54,123 bases of DNA, from positions 1-54,123 of the forward strand of contig NZ_JAQCNO010000049.1 in NCBI RefSeq assembly GCF_028274965.1. Reading direction: 5' to 3'. Shown one piece after another: positions 8,510-16,941 of the stretch. The position numbers and the translations under genes were made by a program. Source of the stretch: Natronomonas sp. (GTDB lineage: Archaea > Halobacteriota > Halobacteria > Halobacteriales > Haloarculaceae). Within the stretch, counting starts at the first letter, position 1; the number at the start of each line of letters is the position of its first letter. The notes under the pieces are model-generated. The model was given only the letters and a program-made list of their open reading frames with translations, made no database searches and was not told where the DNA came from.

Positions 8510-8571
8510 CGCCGATCGGCCGGGCGCCGATCCCGAAACCGACGGTCTCGTCGGACGCGTCGACGCCCCGA

Positions 8572-9045
8572 TCAGAGGTCCTTCGCGATCCCCCGGAGGC
8601 CGTTCATCCGGTCGCGCTGCGTGCCAACCTCCGTGGGGTCCATCACGGTCGATAGCCGACTGTCCTCGACGAGTTCTCTCGCGAGCCACGCGACGCGCCG
8701 TTCGATTTCGGCCCCCCGGAGGTACGCTCCGACTCGCTCGAGTTCTCGCTCCGTCGGGCGTTTCCCGCCGTCGGGATGTCGGAGTCGTTGAACGAGAGCC
8801 ACCGGCTCGGTCGTCCCGTCGGGGCCCGCTGCGCCCTCCGTGACGAGCAGCGCACGCACCGTCATCGGAGCGATCTCCTCGCGGTCGTCGTACCCAAGCT
8901 CGTCGACGAGGAGCGCGCTCGCCCGCGCCGACAGGACGAGGGTCTTTCGGGCCGGGGCGCCGGACCCCTCGCTCGCCGGGGCGAACGTCGCCGACACCGC
9001 CGCTTCGCCCTCGTCGGTGCGGGACAGACGCGGATGGTCGATCAT
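8572..9045 (-). CDS. Conserved haloarchaeal hypothetical protein
   Basis: A 157-residue soluble, charged protein starting MIDHPRLSRTDEGE. The middle ARASALLVDELGYDDREEIAP and the C-terminal EIERRVAWLARELVEDSRLS are predicted helical. I do not recognise the family, and no catalytic motif stands out. It is convergent with the DUF309 gene and divergent from tRNA-Leu. An in-frame codon at 9069 would add an Arg-rich start; the ATG at 9045 looks more natural. Confidence 0.65.
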   Translation of the reverse strand: MIDHPRLSRTDEGEAAVSATFAPASEGSGAPARKTLVLSARASALLVDELGYDDREEIAPMTVRALLVTEGAAGPDGTTEPVALVQRLRHPDGGKRPTERELERVGAYLRGAEIERRVAWLARELVEDSRLSTVMDPTEVGTQRDRMNGLRGIAKDL

Positions 9046-9108
9046 ACCGACCGTTCGACGGCGACGCACTTCTGTCGTTTCCTTCCGGCCGCGCGAACGG
9101 AAACCGGT

Positions 9109-9119
9109 GGGTTAAATCC
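9109..9119 (+). promoter_or_regulatory. TATA-like box of tRNA-Leu
   Basis: GGGTTAAATCC lies 27-37 bases before the tRNA 5' end. Confidence 0.5.
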
Positions 9120-9145
9120 GGTGCGGTCGCTATCGGTGACCGCGT

Positions 9146-9229
9146 GCGAGGGTAGCCAAGCCTGGAAACGGCGGCGGACTCAAGATCCGCTCCTGTAGAG
9201 GTCCATGCGTTCAAATCGCATCCCTCGCA
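9146..9229 (+). tRNA. tRNA-Leu (anticodon CAA)
   Basis: A class II tRNA of 84 bases. Acceptor strands GCGAGGG and CCCTCGC pair with discriminator A. The anticodon stem GCGGA/TCCGC holds loop CTCAAGA, giving CAA for codon UUG. The long variable arm (TCCTGTAGAGGT) is typical of Leu. The T-arm is ATGCGTTCAAATCGCAT. No intron and no encoded CCA. The minus-strand frame of the DUF3006 gene reads straight through this gene. Confidence 0.95.
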
Positions 9230-9231
9230 CT

Positions 9232-9748
9232 GGTGGCCTCGCGGCCCCTCGCAAACGGCGGGCGGTCGCCACCGCGCGGGCGTGACCGAACCAACGCCCC
9301 GGTGGCGGCCCATCAGTGCGGGAAGACCGCTCGCGGAGCGGCCTTCCCTCGCGACAACTTTCCGAACGCGTAGCGACCTCGCCGCCCCGATCGCGGCCTC
9401 CGCGCGGCGATCGGATCGGGCGTCGAACTGTCGTGAGTTGGCCTCGAGTTCCCGCGAACGCGCCCGCTGGCGTCGGTCCGTGGCCGCCGGGTCGTACGCG
9501 TAGTGCGTCCCCCGTACGCGCAGAACCGCCCCCTCGTGGCGGCCCGCCTCCGGCACCGCATCCAGCGCGACGACGCGCTGTCCGACCTGCTCGCCGCCCG
9601 CCTCGAGCAGTATCACGGCGCTTTCGCTGCCCGTCCGTTCGACGACGCCCGTCCGTTCGACCGCGGGTTCGGCACCCGCCGTCGGCGCTATCGGTACGCC
9701 CGAGACGACCACGACGACGAGCACCGCGATCAGCGACCGTTGATCCAT
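9232..9748 (-). CDS. Exported DUF3006 domain protein, 3' end unresolved or degraded
   Basis: The ATG gives a signal peptide (MDQRSLIAVLVVVVVSGVPI, Ala-rich cleavage region near 25). Residues 27-100 match the small DUF3006 beta fold, with VERTGVVERTGSESAVILLE, a central VVALDAVP and a C-terminal YDPAATDRRQRARSRELEA helix, where the family normally ends. Here no in-frame stop follows: the frame stays open through the antisense of tRNA-Leu and down to 8177. The tail after about residue 120 has no protein-like character. I set the left boundary just short of the tRNA. A lost stop or a frameshift is likely. Confidence 0.5.
9321..9347. other. Long near-perfect hairpin
   Basis: Arms GGAAGACCGCTC and GAGCGGCCTTCC pair over 12 positions with one mismatch around a GCG loop. 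It lies where the DUF3006 coding region would be expected to end. No T-run follows on either strand, so termination is possible but unproven. Confidence 0.5.
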
Positions 9749-9862
9749 CGCGCGGGAGTGGCCGGGCCATCGTAGATAAACCGCGGGGCGTCGGGCGGGG
9801 CCGGGGGCGTCCGACCCGCGTCTGACGGAGAACTATGTGTGCTCGGCGTCTTCGGTCCGACG

Positions 9863-11791
9863 ATGGCCGAGGAAACGATCACCGTCGGCGAAACGACCGC
9901 GGGGTCCGGGGCTGGGACGGCGGTCGATCTCCCCGTCGTCGACGTGCTGACCGGTCGGGGGTTCGTGACGGGAAAAAGCGGCAGCGGGAAGTCGAACTCG
10001 GCGAGCGTCGTCTGCGAGAAACTCCTGGACGAGGGCTACGGCATCCTGATCGTCGACATCGACGGCGAGTACTACGGCCTCAAAGAGGAGTACGAGATCC
10101 TCCACGTCGGCGCCGACGAGGAGTGCGACCTCCGGGTGAACGTCGAACACGCCGAGAAGATCGCCCAACTCGCGCTCGAACGGAACGTGCCGATCATCCT
10201 CGACGTCTCGTCGTTCCTCGACGAGTCAGACGCCCGAGAGCTCCTGACGGAGGTGACGAAACAGCTGTTCGTGAAGGAAAAGAAGCTGAAACAGCCCTTC
10301 TTGATGCTCGTCGAGGAGGTCCACGAGTACGTCCCTGAGGGCGGCGGGATCGACGAGTGCGGCCGGATGCTCATCAAGATCTCGAAGCGCGGCCGGAAAC
10401 ACGGCCTCGGGATCGTCGGCATCAGCCAGCGCCCCGCGGACGTCAAAAAGGACTTCATCACCCAGTGCGACTGGCTCGTCTGGCACCGGCTGACGTGGAA
10501 CAACGACACCAACGTCGTCGGCCGGATCCTCGGCAGCGGGTACGCCGATGCGGTCGAGGACCTCGCGGACGGCGAGGGGTTTCTCATGACGGACTGGAAC
10601 GAGTCCGTGTCGCGGGTGCAGTTCGAGCGCAAGCGGACCTTCGACGCCGGCGCGACGCCCGGCCTGGAGGATTTCGAGCGCCCCGAACTGAAAAGCGTCA
10701 GCGGCGACCTCGTCGACGAACTCGAGGAGATCACCGACGAGCGAGACCGACGCCAGAACCGGATCGCCGAACTCGAATCCGAACTCGAACGCCGCGAGGA
10801 GCGCATCGAGGACCTCGAACGGCAGCTCTCGGAGGCCCGGGACCTCGAGCGGATGGCCGATCGCTTCTCGCGGGCGATGATGGAGCAGGTCACCGGTCGG
10901 CCGCTGTCGGCCGCGACGGGACGACAGAGCGAACTCGACGAGGCCGCCCCGGGATCGCTCCGGCGCGACCCGGAGCTCGAAGCCGAACTCGACGCGGTCC
11001 GGAACGGCGAGGCCGAACCGACGCCGCCGCCCGTCCCCGACGCCGCCGAGGAGCGAAACGGCGACGGCGACGGCGGCGCCGATCCCGAGGAGGGGTCGGC
11101 GTCCCGAGCCGACGACTCGACGACGGGGGACCGATCCGAGGGCGCCTCAACGGGCGGCGCGGACGACGCAGCGGACGGAAACACGCGGGACGCCCCCGAT
11201 CGGAGCGAGGACGCTTGGGACTTCGAACCGTTCGGGACGGGCGCCTCGACGGACGCGGACGCCGCGATGGACGCGCACCGCGGCGCCTCGACGGACGGGT
11301 CAGACCGACCCGATCCGGGGCGTCCGACCCGCGAGGCCGCCTCGTTCCCGGACGAGGATCCGCTCGTCGCGGGGCTCCGGGACGAACTCGACGAGCTCTC
11401 GGAGACGGCCCTCGGGATGCTCAGGCGGTACCGGACGCACGGCCCCGCGACGCCACAGGAGGTCCACGCCATGGCCGGCGGCGCGGGCGATCGCGGCCCC
11501 GCCTACGCGGCCAACCGGACGCTTCGGCGCCGCGGGTTCGTCGAACACGTCGGTCGCGGGCAGTACGACTACGCGCTCTCTCGGCTCGTTCGCGAGGAAC
11601 TGTCCGATCCGCTCCGCCCGAACCGGACGCCGGGGGAGGGCGCGGTCGAGGACCTCGTCGACGCCGTCGAGGCCGCGTTTCTCGACCGAGCCTCGGGGAC
11701 CGACGGCGCCGCCGACGCCTCGGGACGGGCGGACGATCGGCCGGCCGGAACGGTGAGCGACGGGCCTCTCGATCCCTCGCCGGAGCTATAG
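9863..11791 (+). CDS. HerA-like DNA translocase ATPase with coiled coil and C-terminal winged helix
   Basis: A 642-residue P-loop ATPase of the HerA/FtsK group (DUF87-like), of the haloarchaeal kind. Walker A is GKSGSGKS at 37-44 and Walker B is [12 protein letters not shown] at about 146-157 with tandem Glu. [19 protein letters not shown] is the sensor-like strand of this group. A Glu/Arg coiled coil covers about 275-335. Then comes a long acidic disordered linker, and a winged-helix-like domain at about 520-590 ([20 protein letters not shown]). No nurA, mre11 or rad50 gene is nearby, so a role in end resection is not supported by context. I chose MAEETITVG as start; a GTG 24 bases upstream is possible. 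It overlaps the convergent tpiA by six bases. Confidence 0.88.
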   Translation: MAEETITVGETTAGSGAGTAVDLPVVDVLTGRGFVTGKSGSGKSNSASVVCEKLLDEGYGILIVDIDGEYYGLKEEYEILHVGADEECDLRVNVEHAEKIAQLALERNVPIILDVSSFLDESDARELLTEVTKQLFVKEKKLKQPFLMLVEEVHEYVPEGGGIDECGRMLIKISKRGRKHGLGIVGISQRPADVKKDFITQCDWLVWHRLTWNNDTNVVGRILGSGYADAVEDLADGEGFLMTDWNESVSRVQFERKRTFDAGATPGLEDFERPELKSVSGDLVDELEEITDERDRRQNRIAELESELERREERIEDLERQLSEARDLERMADRFSRAMMEQVTGRPLSAATGRQSELDEAAPGSLRRDPELEAELDAVRNGEAEPTPPPVPDAAEERNGDGDGGADPEEGSASRADDSTTGDRSEGASTGGADDAADGNTRDAPDRSEDAWDFEPFGTGASTDADAAMDAHRGASTDGSDRPDPGRPTREAASFPDEDPLVAGLRDELDELSETALGMLRRYRTHGPATPQEVHAMAGGAGDRGPAYAANRTLRRRGFVEHVGRGQYDYALSRLVREELSDPLRPNRTPGEGAVEDLVDAVEAAFLDRASGTDGAADASGRADDRPAGTVSDGPLDPSPEL

Positions 11792-12421
11792 CGGTTCGAC
11801 GAGCGCCTCGAGCGCCGCTCGGGGGTCGTCCGCCTTGGCGACGCCGGAGGCCAAGAGGACGCCCTCGGCCCCGAGATCGGCGGCGGCGGCGACGTCGGCG
11901 CCCGTCGAGATCCCGGCCCCACAGAGAACGGGGACGCCCTCGGCGGCGGCGCGAACGGACTCGGTGACGACGTCTGGGTCGGCCTTCGAGACGGGCGTTC
12001 CGGTCCCGATGAGTTCCGGCGGTTCGACGGCGACCGCAGCGGGAGCCAGCCGCGACGCCGCGGCGACCTGTCTCGGGTTGTTCGCACAGACGATCGTCCC
12101 CAGTCCGGCCCGCTTAGCCGCCCGCACCCCGGCGTCGATGTCGGCGAGCCGGAGCCGCCGCTCGGAGTGGTTGAGAAGCGCCCCGCTCGCCCCGGCGCGG
12201 GCGATCGCCGCCGCGAGCGTCGATCCGGTGTGCGAGCCGTGTCCGACCCCCGAGACGTGTTGGGCCCACGTCTCGACGCCGGTCGAGGCGACGGACTCGA
12301 TATCGGCCGTCTGCGGGGCGACCGCGATCCGGACGCCCGTCTCCTCGGCGACCTCGCCCGCGACCGTTGCGATCTCGACCGGATCGCAGGGGTAGGCCTT
12401 CAGATTGAGTACGACGAACAT
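11786..12421 (-). CDS. tpiA: Triosephosphate isomerase
   Basis: Interconverts dihydroxyacetone phosphate and glyceraldehyde-3-phosphate. The 211-residue length matches the short archaeal form. Catalytic residues are visible: Asn6 and Lys8 in VLNLKAY, His85 in LLNHSERR, and Glu133 in [12 protein letters not shown]. The phosphate loop [10 protein letters not shown] is present. A TATA-like box at 12442-12452 fits the ATG. The last bases overlap the end of the convergent HerA-like gene. Confidence 0.96.
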   Translation of the reverse strand: MFVVLNLKAYPCDPVEIATVAGEVAEETGVRIAVAPQTADIESVASTGVETWAQHVSGVGHGSHTGSTLAAAIARAGASGALLNHSERRLRLADIDAGVRAAKRAGLGTIVCANNPRQVAAASRLAPAAVAVEPPELIGTGTPVSKADPDVVTESVRAAAEGVPVLCGAGISTGADVAAAADLGAEGVLLASGVAKADDPRAALEALVEPL

Positions 12422-12441
12422 ACCGACCCGGCGGCGGCCAC

Positions 12442-12452
12442 GGAAAAATACC
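12442..12452 (-). promoter_or_regulatory. TATA-like box of tpiA
   Basis: On the minus strand it reads GGTATTTTTCC, 21-31 bases before the ATG. Confidence 0.55.
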
Positions 12453-12534
12453 TGTCTATGAACGACGGCGGTCGCGCCGGGCGCTCCGAGGGGCCTTCGT
12501 GGGGTTCTTATCCGTATGCGCCGACGGTACGGGT

Positions 12535-13776
12535 ATGGACTCTGCCCGGAGACGCCGGACGTTTCTCGCCGGACTCGTCGGCGCCGGCACCGCCGTCACC
12601 GGGTGTATCGGCGGTGGCAACAGCAACGGCAACGGTGGCGGTGACGACGGCGAGGAGCCGCCGGAACCGACCCCCGACGACGAGCGCGAGCCGGTTTCGG
12701 GTTCGTGGGCGACGTTCGCCCACGACGAGGCCAACACCGGACACTCCCCGGGGATCGACGGCCCCGCCACCGAGATCCGGCGGGCGTGGCGCTTCGAGAC
12801 GGGCGGCCCCGTAACGGCGAGTCCGGCCATCGCCGGCAACACGCTGTACGTCGGCTCGACCGACGGCTCCGTGTACGCCCTCGATCCGTACGTCGGCGCG
12901 GAGATCTGGTCGTTCGAGACCGGGGCTCCCGTCTCCTCGACGCCCGCCGTGCGCGACGGGACCGTCTACGTCGGCTCCGGCGACGACCACCTCTACGCCC
13001 TCGACGCCTCCGACGGAACCGAGCGCTGGCGGTTCGACACCGCCGGCCGCGTCGGTTCGAGCCCGACCGTCGGCGAGACGCTCGTGTACGTCGGGTCGGT
13101 GAGCAGCGCCGCCTACGCGGTCGACCGCGAGACCGGCGAGCGGGCGTGGCGGCTCCAGGCCGGCGCGTCGGTCCTCGGTGCGCCGGCGCTCTCGGCGGAC
13201 GGCGAGACGGTCTACGTCGGATCGAGCGACCAGCGCGTGTACGCCCTCGAGGCGACCGAGGGGACCGAACGGTGGTCGTTCCGGACCGACGGCGCGGTCG
13301 CCGGCGCGCCGGTCACCGCCGGCCGAACGGTGTACGCCGGCTCGCGGGACGACAACGTGTACGCCCTTGAGGCCGACTCCGGCGAGACGCGCTGGGCGTA
13401 CGACGTCGAGGGACAGATCCAGGGCAGCCCCGCGGTCACCGACGCCGGGATCTACGCCGGATCGAGCGACGGCGGGCTGTGGGCGATCGACCCCGGCGAC
13501 GGCTCGCCGACGGGCCGTTGGCGGTTCAGCACCGGCGGCCCGGTCACCGCGAGCCCCGCGGCGACGGCCTCGCACGTCTTCGCCGCGTCGACGAGCGGGA
13601 ACGTCTTTGCGATGCTCCCGGGCGACGGCGGGACCGTCTGGCGGATCGACGCCGGCTCGGAGATACAGGCCGGTCCGGCCGTCGCCGAGGAGTGGCTCTA
13701 CTTCGGGGCGACCGACGGGTCGGTGTACGCGCTCCGGTCGGGGTCCGGGTCCGGGTCCGGGTCCGAGTCCGAGTGA
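12535..13776 (+). CDS. Tat-exported PQQ-type beta-propeller lipoprotein
   Basis: A 413-residue protein anchored outside the cell. The N-terminus carries a twin-arginine signal ([14 protein letters not shown]) and a haloarchaeal lipobox ending VTGC at about residue 22. A Gly/Asn/Asp spacer follows. Residues 65-400 are about eight copies of a PQQ-enzyme-like blade built on the pattern LYVGSxDxxVYALDxxxGxxxW. These repeats often form structural propellers without PQQ, so enzyme activity is not implied. The C-terminus is an SG/SE dipeptide run encoded by a hexanucleotide repeat. The ATG lies about 22 bases after a TTCTTATCC box. Confidence 0.9.
   Translation: MDSARRRRTFLAGLVGAGTAVTGCIGGGNSNGNGGGDDGEEPPEPTPDDEREPVSGSWATFAHDEANTGHSPGIDGPATEIRRAWRFETGGPVTASPAIAGNTLYVGSTDGSVYALDPYVGAEIWSFETGAPVSSTPAVRDGTVYVGSGDDHLYALDASDGTERWRFDTAGRVGSSPTVGETLVYVGSVSSAAYAVDRETGERAWRLQAGASVLGAPALSADGETVYVGSSDQRVYALEATEGTERWSFRTDGAVAGAPVTAGRTVYAGSRDDNVYALEADSGETRWAYDVEGQIQGSPAVTDAGIYAGSSDGGLWAIDPGDGSPTGRWRFSTGGPVTASPAATASHVFAASTSGNVFAMLPGDGGTVWRIDAGSEIQAGPAVAEEWLYFGATDGSVYALRSGSGSGSGSESE
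13741..13770 (+). repeat. Hexanucleotide repeat (GGGTCC/GAGTCC)x5 in coding sequence
   Basis: Four GGGTCC units and one GAGTCC encode the Ser-Gly/Ser-Glu tail of the propeller lipoprotein. Change by whole units keeps the reading frame. Confidence 0.8.
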
Positions 13777-13829
13777 GCGGGCGAGGGCGAACGCAAACGG
13801 GATTACGTTCCGAGCCCTACGAGCGGGCA

Positions 13830-16181
13830 ATGGGCGCGTGCACGCTCTGTGAGTTGCCGACGCCCCCAACGCCGGTGACCGACGACGGCGTCGAGGGGGA
13901 GTTCTGCTGTCGGGGCTGTCTCGAGGTGTACCGGAGCCTCGGCGACGTCGACCCCGACGCCGTCGAGGCCGAGGACATCGGAACGCCCGAGGGCGCAAAC
14001 GAGGTCCCCGAGGACGCCGAAACGGCGTACCTCTCGATCGACGGGCTGCACTGTTCGACCTGCGAGCTGTTCATCGAGGCCACCGCGAGCGACATCGAGG
14101 GCGTGTACGCCGCCGAGGCCAGCTACTCGACCGACATGGCGCGCGTGAGCTACGACCCCGAGACCTGCGATCGGGCCGCGCTGCCGGAGCGACTCAGCCG
14201 GTTCGGCTACTACGCGTCCGAACCGGGCGAGGAGCCCGAGGGCTTTCTCGACCGGCTCTCGTTCGGCGACTACCGCTCCGTCGTTGCGATCCTCGTGATG
14301 ATGCCCGTCATGGCGCCGTACCTGCTTTTCGTCTACCCGACGTACCTGGGGATCTACCCGCGCTCGTTTCTATTCGAGTCGAACCTCTATTTCATGGTCT
14401 TCGTCCCGCTTTTCGTCTGGAGCACGCTCATCGTCGTCGGCGTCGGATACCCCTTCTTCAGAGGGGCGTACGTGAGCCTGCGGGTCGGTCAGCCGAACAT
14501 GGACGTCCTGATCGCGCTCGCGGTGAGCGCCGCGTACCTCTACTCGGCGGCGTCGCTTTTCGTTCTGGAGGGCCGGACGGTGTACTTCGACGTGGCCGTG
14601 ATGATCCTTGCGGTCGTCACCGTCGGCGATCACGTCGAGTCGCGCTTCAAGGAGCGCGCCCTCGGCTACTACTCCGAGTTGGCGGAGTCGCGGGCGACGC
14701 GCGCGAGGCGGCTCCTCGAGGACGGCTCGAGTGAGGAACTCGACCCCGAGGCGTGTCGCCCCGGCGATCGGCTCCTCGTCCGCCCCGGAGAGCGGGTCCC
14801 GACCGACGGGCGCGTTCTCGACGGGACGGCGGCCGTCGACGAGTCCGTCGTCACCGGCGAGTCGATCCCCGTCGAGAAATCCCCCGGCTCGTCGGTGATC
14901 GGCGGGTCGATCGTGACCGACAACGCCCTCGTCGTCGAGGTCGGCGCCGACGGCACGAGCACCGTCGACCGGCTGATGGAACTGCTGTGGTCGGTCCAGA
15001 GCGCCGACGCCGGCGTCCAGCGGGTCGCGAACCGCTTCGCGCTGGTGTTCGTCCCGGTCGTCGCCGCGATCGCGGTGGCGACGACGCTCGGGTGGCTCTC
15101 GCTGGGCCGTCCCCTCAGCGAGGCGGTCCTCATCGGCGTCTCCGTGCTCGTCGTCTCGTGTCCCTGCTCGCTCGGGATCGCGACGCCGCTCGCGCTCGCG
15201 GCCGGATCGAACGCCGCCTCCGAGTCCGGGCTGTTGGTGTTCGAGGCGTCCGTCTTCGAGCGCGTCACCGAGGCCGACACCGTCGCCTTCGACAAGACGG
15301 GGACCCTGACGACGGGGGAGATGTCCGTCGTCGACGTCGTCGGCGACGATCCCGAGGCGGTGCTGCGGCACGCGGCGGCCGTCGAGGAGCGCTCGAACCA
15401 CCCGATCGGCGGGGCGATCCTCGAGGCGGCCGCCGACGTGCCCGCGGACGTCTCCGGGTTCGAACGCAACCCCAGAAGCGTCGCGGCGACGGTCGACGGC
15501 GACCGGACGCTCGTCGGACACCCCGACACCTTCGGGTCCGCCGAGTGGCGGTACCCGACGGACCTCAAGGCGGCGGTGGAATCGGCCAGAGCCAACGGCA
15601 CGCACCCGACGCTCGTCGGGTGGGACGGCGCCGTCCGGGGCGTGATCGTCGTCGAGGACACCCCGCGGCCGGAGTGGCGCGAGGCGGTCGAAGCGCTGAG
15701 CGACGACGCCGACACCGACGTCGTCGTCATCACCGGCGACGACGAGCGCGTCGCGGCCCGCTTCGAGGACGCCCCCGGCGTCGATCGGGTGTTCGCCGAG
15801 GTCCGCCCCGAGGCCAAACGCGAGTTGGTCCGCAGGCTCCGCAGCGAGGGCCCCGTCACGATGGTCGGTGACGGGACGAACGACGCGGCGGCGCTCGCAA
15901 GCGCCGATCTCGGGATCGCGATGTCGCACGGAACCGAACTGACGATCGACGCCGCCGACGCCGTCGTGACGAACGACGACCTCTCGACGGTCCCGGCCTT
16001 CTTCGACACCGCCGAGCGCGTCCGGGCGCGGATCAGACAGAACCTCCTCTGGGCGGTCGGCTACAACCTGGTTGCGATCCCCCTTGCCGTCGTCGGCTTC
16101 ATCAACCCCCTCATCGCCGCCGTGTTGATGGCCGCGAGCAGCCTGATCGTCGTCTCGAACTCGAAGCGATCGCTGAGCTGA
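13830..16181 (+). CDS. Heavy-metal P1B-type ATPase, CcoI/FixI-like copper transporter
   Basis: A 783-residue metal pump. An N-terminal Cys-rich domain (CTLC at 4-7, CCRGC at 26-30) matches the metal-binding domain seen in CcoI/FixI-type ATPases. A heavy-metal-associated domain follows with GLHCSTCEL at 72-80. About eight membrane helices surround the catalytic core: actuator TGES at 342-345, ion-binding CPC at 444-446 (VVSCPCSLG), phosphorylated Asp in DKTGT at 488-492, SNHPIGGAI, and GDGTNDAAAL. CPC with these N-terminal domains points to Cu(I). CcoI-type pumps supply copper for oxidase assembly, but no oxidase gene is adjacent. I start at MGACTLCELP. Confidence 0.92.
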   Translation: MGACTLCELPTPPTPVTDDGVEGEFCCRGCLEVYRSLGDVDPDAVEAEDIGTPEGANEVPEDAETAYLSIDGLHCSTCELFIEATASDIEGVYAAEASYSTDMARVSYDPETCDRAALPERLSRFGYYASEPGEEPEGFLDRLSFGDYRSVVAILVMMPVMAPYLLFVYPTYLGIYPRSFLFESNLYFMVFVPLFVWSTLIVVGVGYPFFRGAYVSLRVGQPNMDVLIALAVSAAYLYSAASLFVLEGRTVYFDVAVMILAVVTVGDHVESRFKERALGYYSELAESRATRARRLLEDGSSEELDPEACRPGDRLLVRPGERVPTDGRVLDGTAAVDESVVTGESIPVEKSPGSSVIGGSIVTDNALVVEVGADGTSTVDRLMELLWSVQSADAGVQRVANRFALVFVPVVAAIAVATTLGWLSLGRPLSEAVLIGVSVLVVSCPCSLGIATPLALAAGSNAASESGLLVFEASVFERVTEADTVAFDKTGTLTTGEMSVVDVVGDDPEAVLRHAAAVEERSNHPIGGAILEAAADVPADVSGFERNPRSVAATVDGDRTLVGHPDTFGSAEWRYPTDLKAAVESARANGTHPTLVGWDGAVRGVIVVEDTPRPEWREAVEALSDDADTDVVVITGDDERVAARFEDAPGVDRVFAEVRPEAKRELVRRLRSEGPVTMVGDGTNDAAALASADLGIAMSHGTELTIDAADAVVTNDDLSTVPAFFDTAERVRARIRQNLLWAVGYNLVAIPLAVVGFINPLIAAVLMAASSLIVVSNSKRSLS

Positions 16182-16277
16182 CCGCGTTTCAGCGGGCGCT
16201 CAGATCCTCTCAGCGCGTCGACGCCCGGACCGACGCTCGGGCGGCCGATCCGCGGCGGTAGTCGCCCGCCGGCGAGA

Positions 16278-16538
16278 TTACGCGCCGACGGCGTCCGTCC
16301 CCGCCTCGTCCGACTCGGCGAGGTGGTAGTTCGACTTCCGTGCGTCCATCAGGTAGACGCTCTCCTCGACGATGTCGACGTCCTCCAGTTCGTTCAGCGC
16401 GTGGCGGACGGTCCGCTGGGGCAGAAGCGACGCGTCGGCGAGTTGCGCCTGGGTCATCGGCCCCTCGTACTGCAGCGTTTTATAAACCAACTTCGCGCTC
16501 GGTGGAAGCGAGGCGACTGCCGACTCGGTCTCTGACAT
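16278..16538 (-). CDS. Small winged helix-turn-helix protein
   Basis: An 86-residue DNA-binding-type protein. Residues 12-60 form a MarR/TrmB-like winged helix, with LVYKTLQYEGPMTQAQLADA, the recognition-helix region LPQRTVRHALNELEDVD, and a wing (VEESVYLMDARKSNYHL). It has no effector domain. Its target is unknown. It is convergent with the copper ATPase gene, ending 97 bases from it. A GGTTAAGC box and a stronger AT-rich box at 16606-16617 lie upstream. Confidence 0.8.
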   Translation of the reverse strand: MSETESAVASLPPSAKLVYKTLQYEGPMTQAQLADASLLPQRTVRHALNELEDVDIVEESVYLMDARKSNYHLAESDEAGTDAVGA

Positions 16539-16605
16539 GCGTATCTCATCGACCCCCGGACGCTTAACCGTCGTTCGGTCTGGTCAATCGCACACATTTA
16601 CGCCG

Positions 16606-16617
16606 TGGATATTTATA
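16606..16617. promoter_or_regulatory. Strong TATA-like element between two minus-strand genes
   Basis: GATATTTATAGG is the most AT-rich stretch for hundreds of bases. Read on the minus strand (CCTATAAATATC) it lies about 70-80 bases before the HTH gene start, which would give a leader of about 45 bases. No plus-strand gene follows. Confidence 0.4.
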
Positions 16618-16642
16618 GGGTTATGCGAACCGCCGGCCGGCG

Positions 16643-16864
16643 TTACCCCTCGTCCCGCTCGTCCAACAGCCCGAGGTCGGCGGCGACGTAGTCCGCGAGC
16701 CGATCGAACACGTCCGGGTCGACCGCCGCCACCGTCTCGCCGCCGTGTCGCTCCTCGTTGTGCCGCTCGACGGTCGCCTCCACGTCCGGGAACGGGACCG
16801 ACGTCCGCGTTCCGCACTCGGGGCAGACGACCGGGATCGCCGGCGGGCCGGTGTCGTCGCTCAT
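16643..16864 (-). CDS. Small zinc-finger protein
   Basis: A 73-residue protein with one putative zinc site: CPECG near residue 14 followed by two histidines in VERHNEERHGGE, giving a C2H2-like spacing. The C-terminal half is acidic and helical (FDRLADYVAADLGLLDE). It resembles the many small zinc-ribbon proteins of haloarchaea; function is unknown. A TATA box at 16887-16896 gives a nearly leaderless transcript. Confidence 0.75.
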   Translation of the reverse strand: MSDDTGPPAIPVVCPECGTRTSVPFPDVEATVERHNEERHGGETVAAVDPDVFDRLADYVAADLGLLDERDEG

Positions 16865-16886
16865 ACCCTTTCGGTCGGTCTCGCCC

Positions 16887-16896
16887 GGATAAAACC
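16887..16896 (-). promoter_or_regulatory. TATA box of the small zinc-finger gene
   Basis: On the minus strand it reads GGTTTTATCC, 23-32 bases before the ATG at 16864. Confidence 0.6.
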
Positions 16897-16941
16897 GATG
16901 CGATCGATCGGGGCCGGGCGCCCCTCGCCCCGTCGGCTCCG

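Noticed and set aside
8177-9231. Continuation of the DUF3006 frame across tRNA-Leu and a neighbouring gene as one 523-residue protein.
   Set aside because: The part after the domain is not protein-like and would lie antisense to a tRNA. I kept only the 5' part as a gene.
10072-11472. A 466-codon Ser-rich minus-strand frame inside the HerA-like gene.
   Set aside because: It is the antisense of the ATPase; Ser/Arg runs mirror the GAC/GAG-rich sense codons.
9863-11791. A HerA-NurA defence or resection cluster.
   Set aside because: No NurA, Mre11, Rad50, SIR2 or other defence gene is adjacent. The neighbours are tpiA and a DUF3006 gene, so context does not support a defence system.
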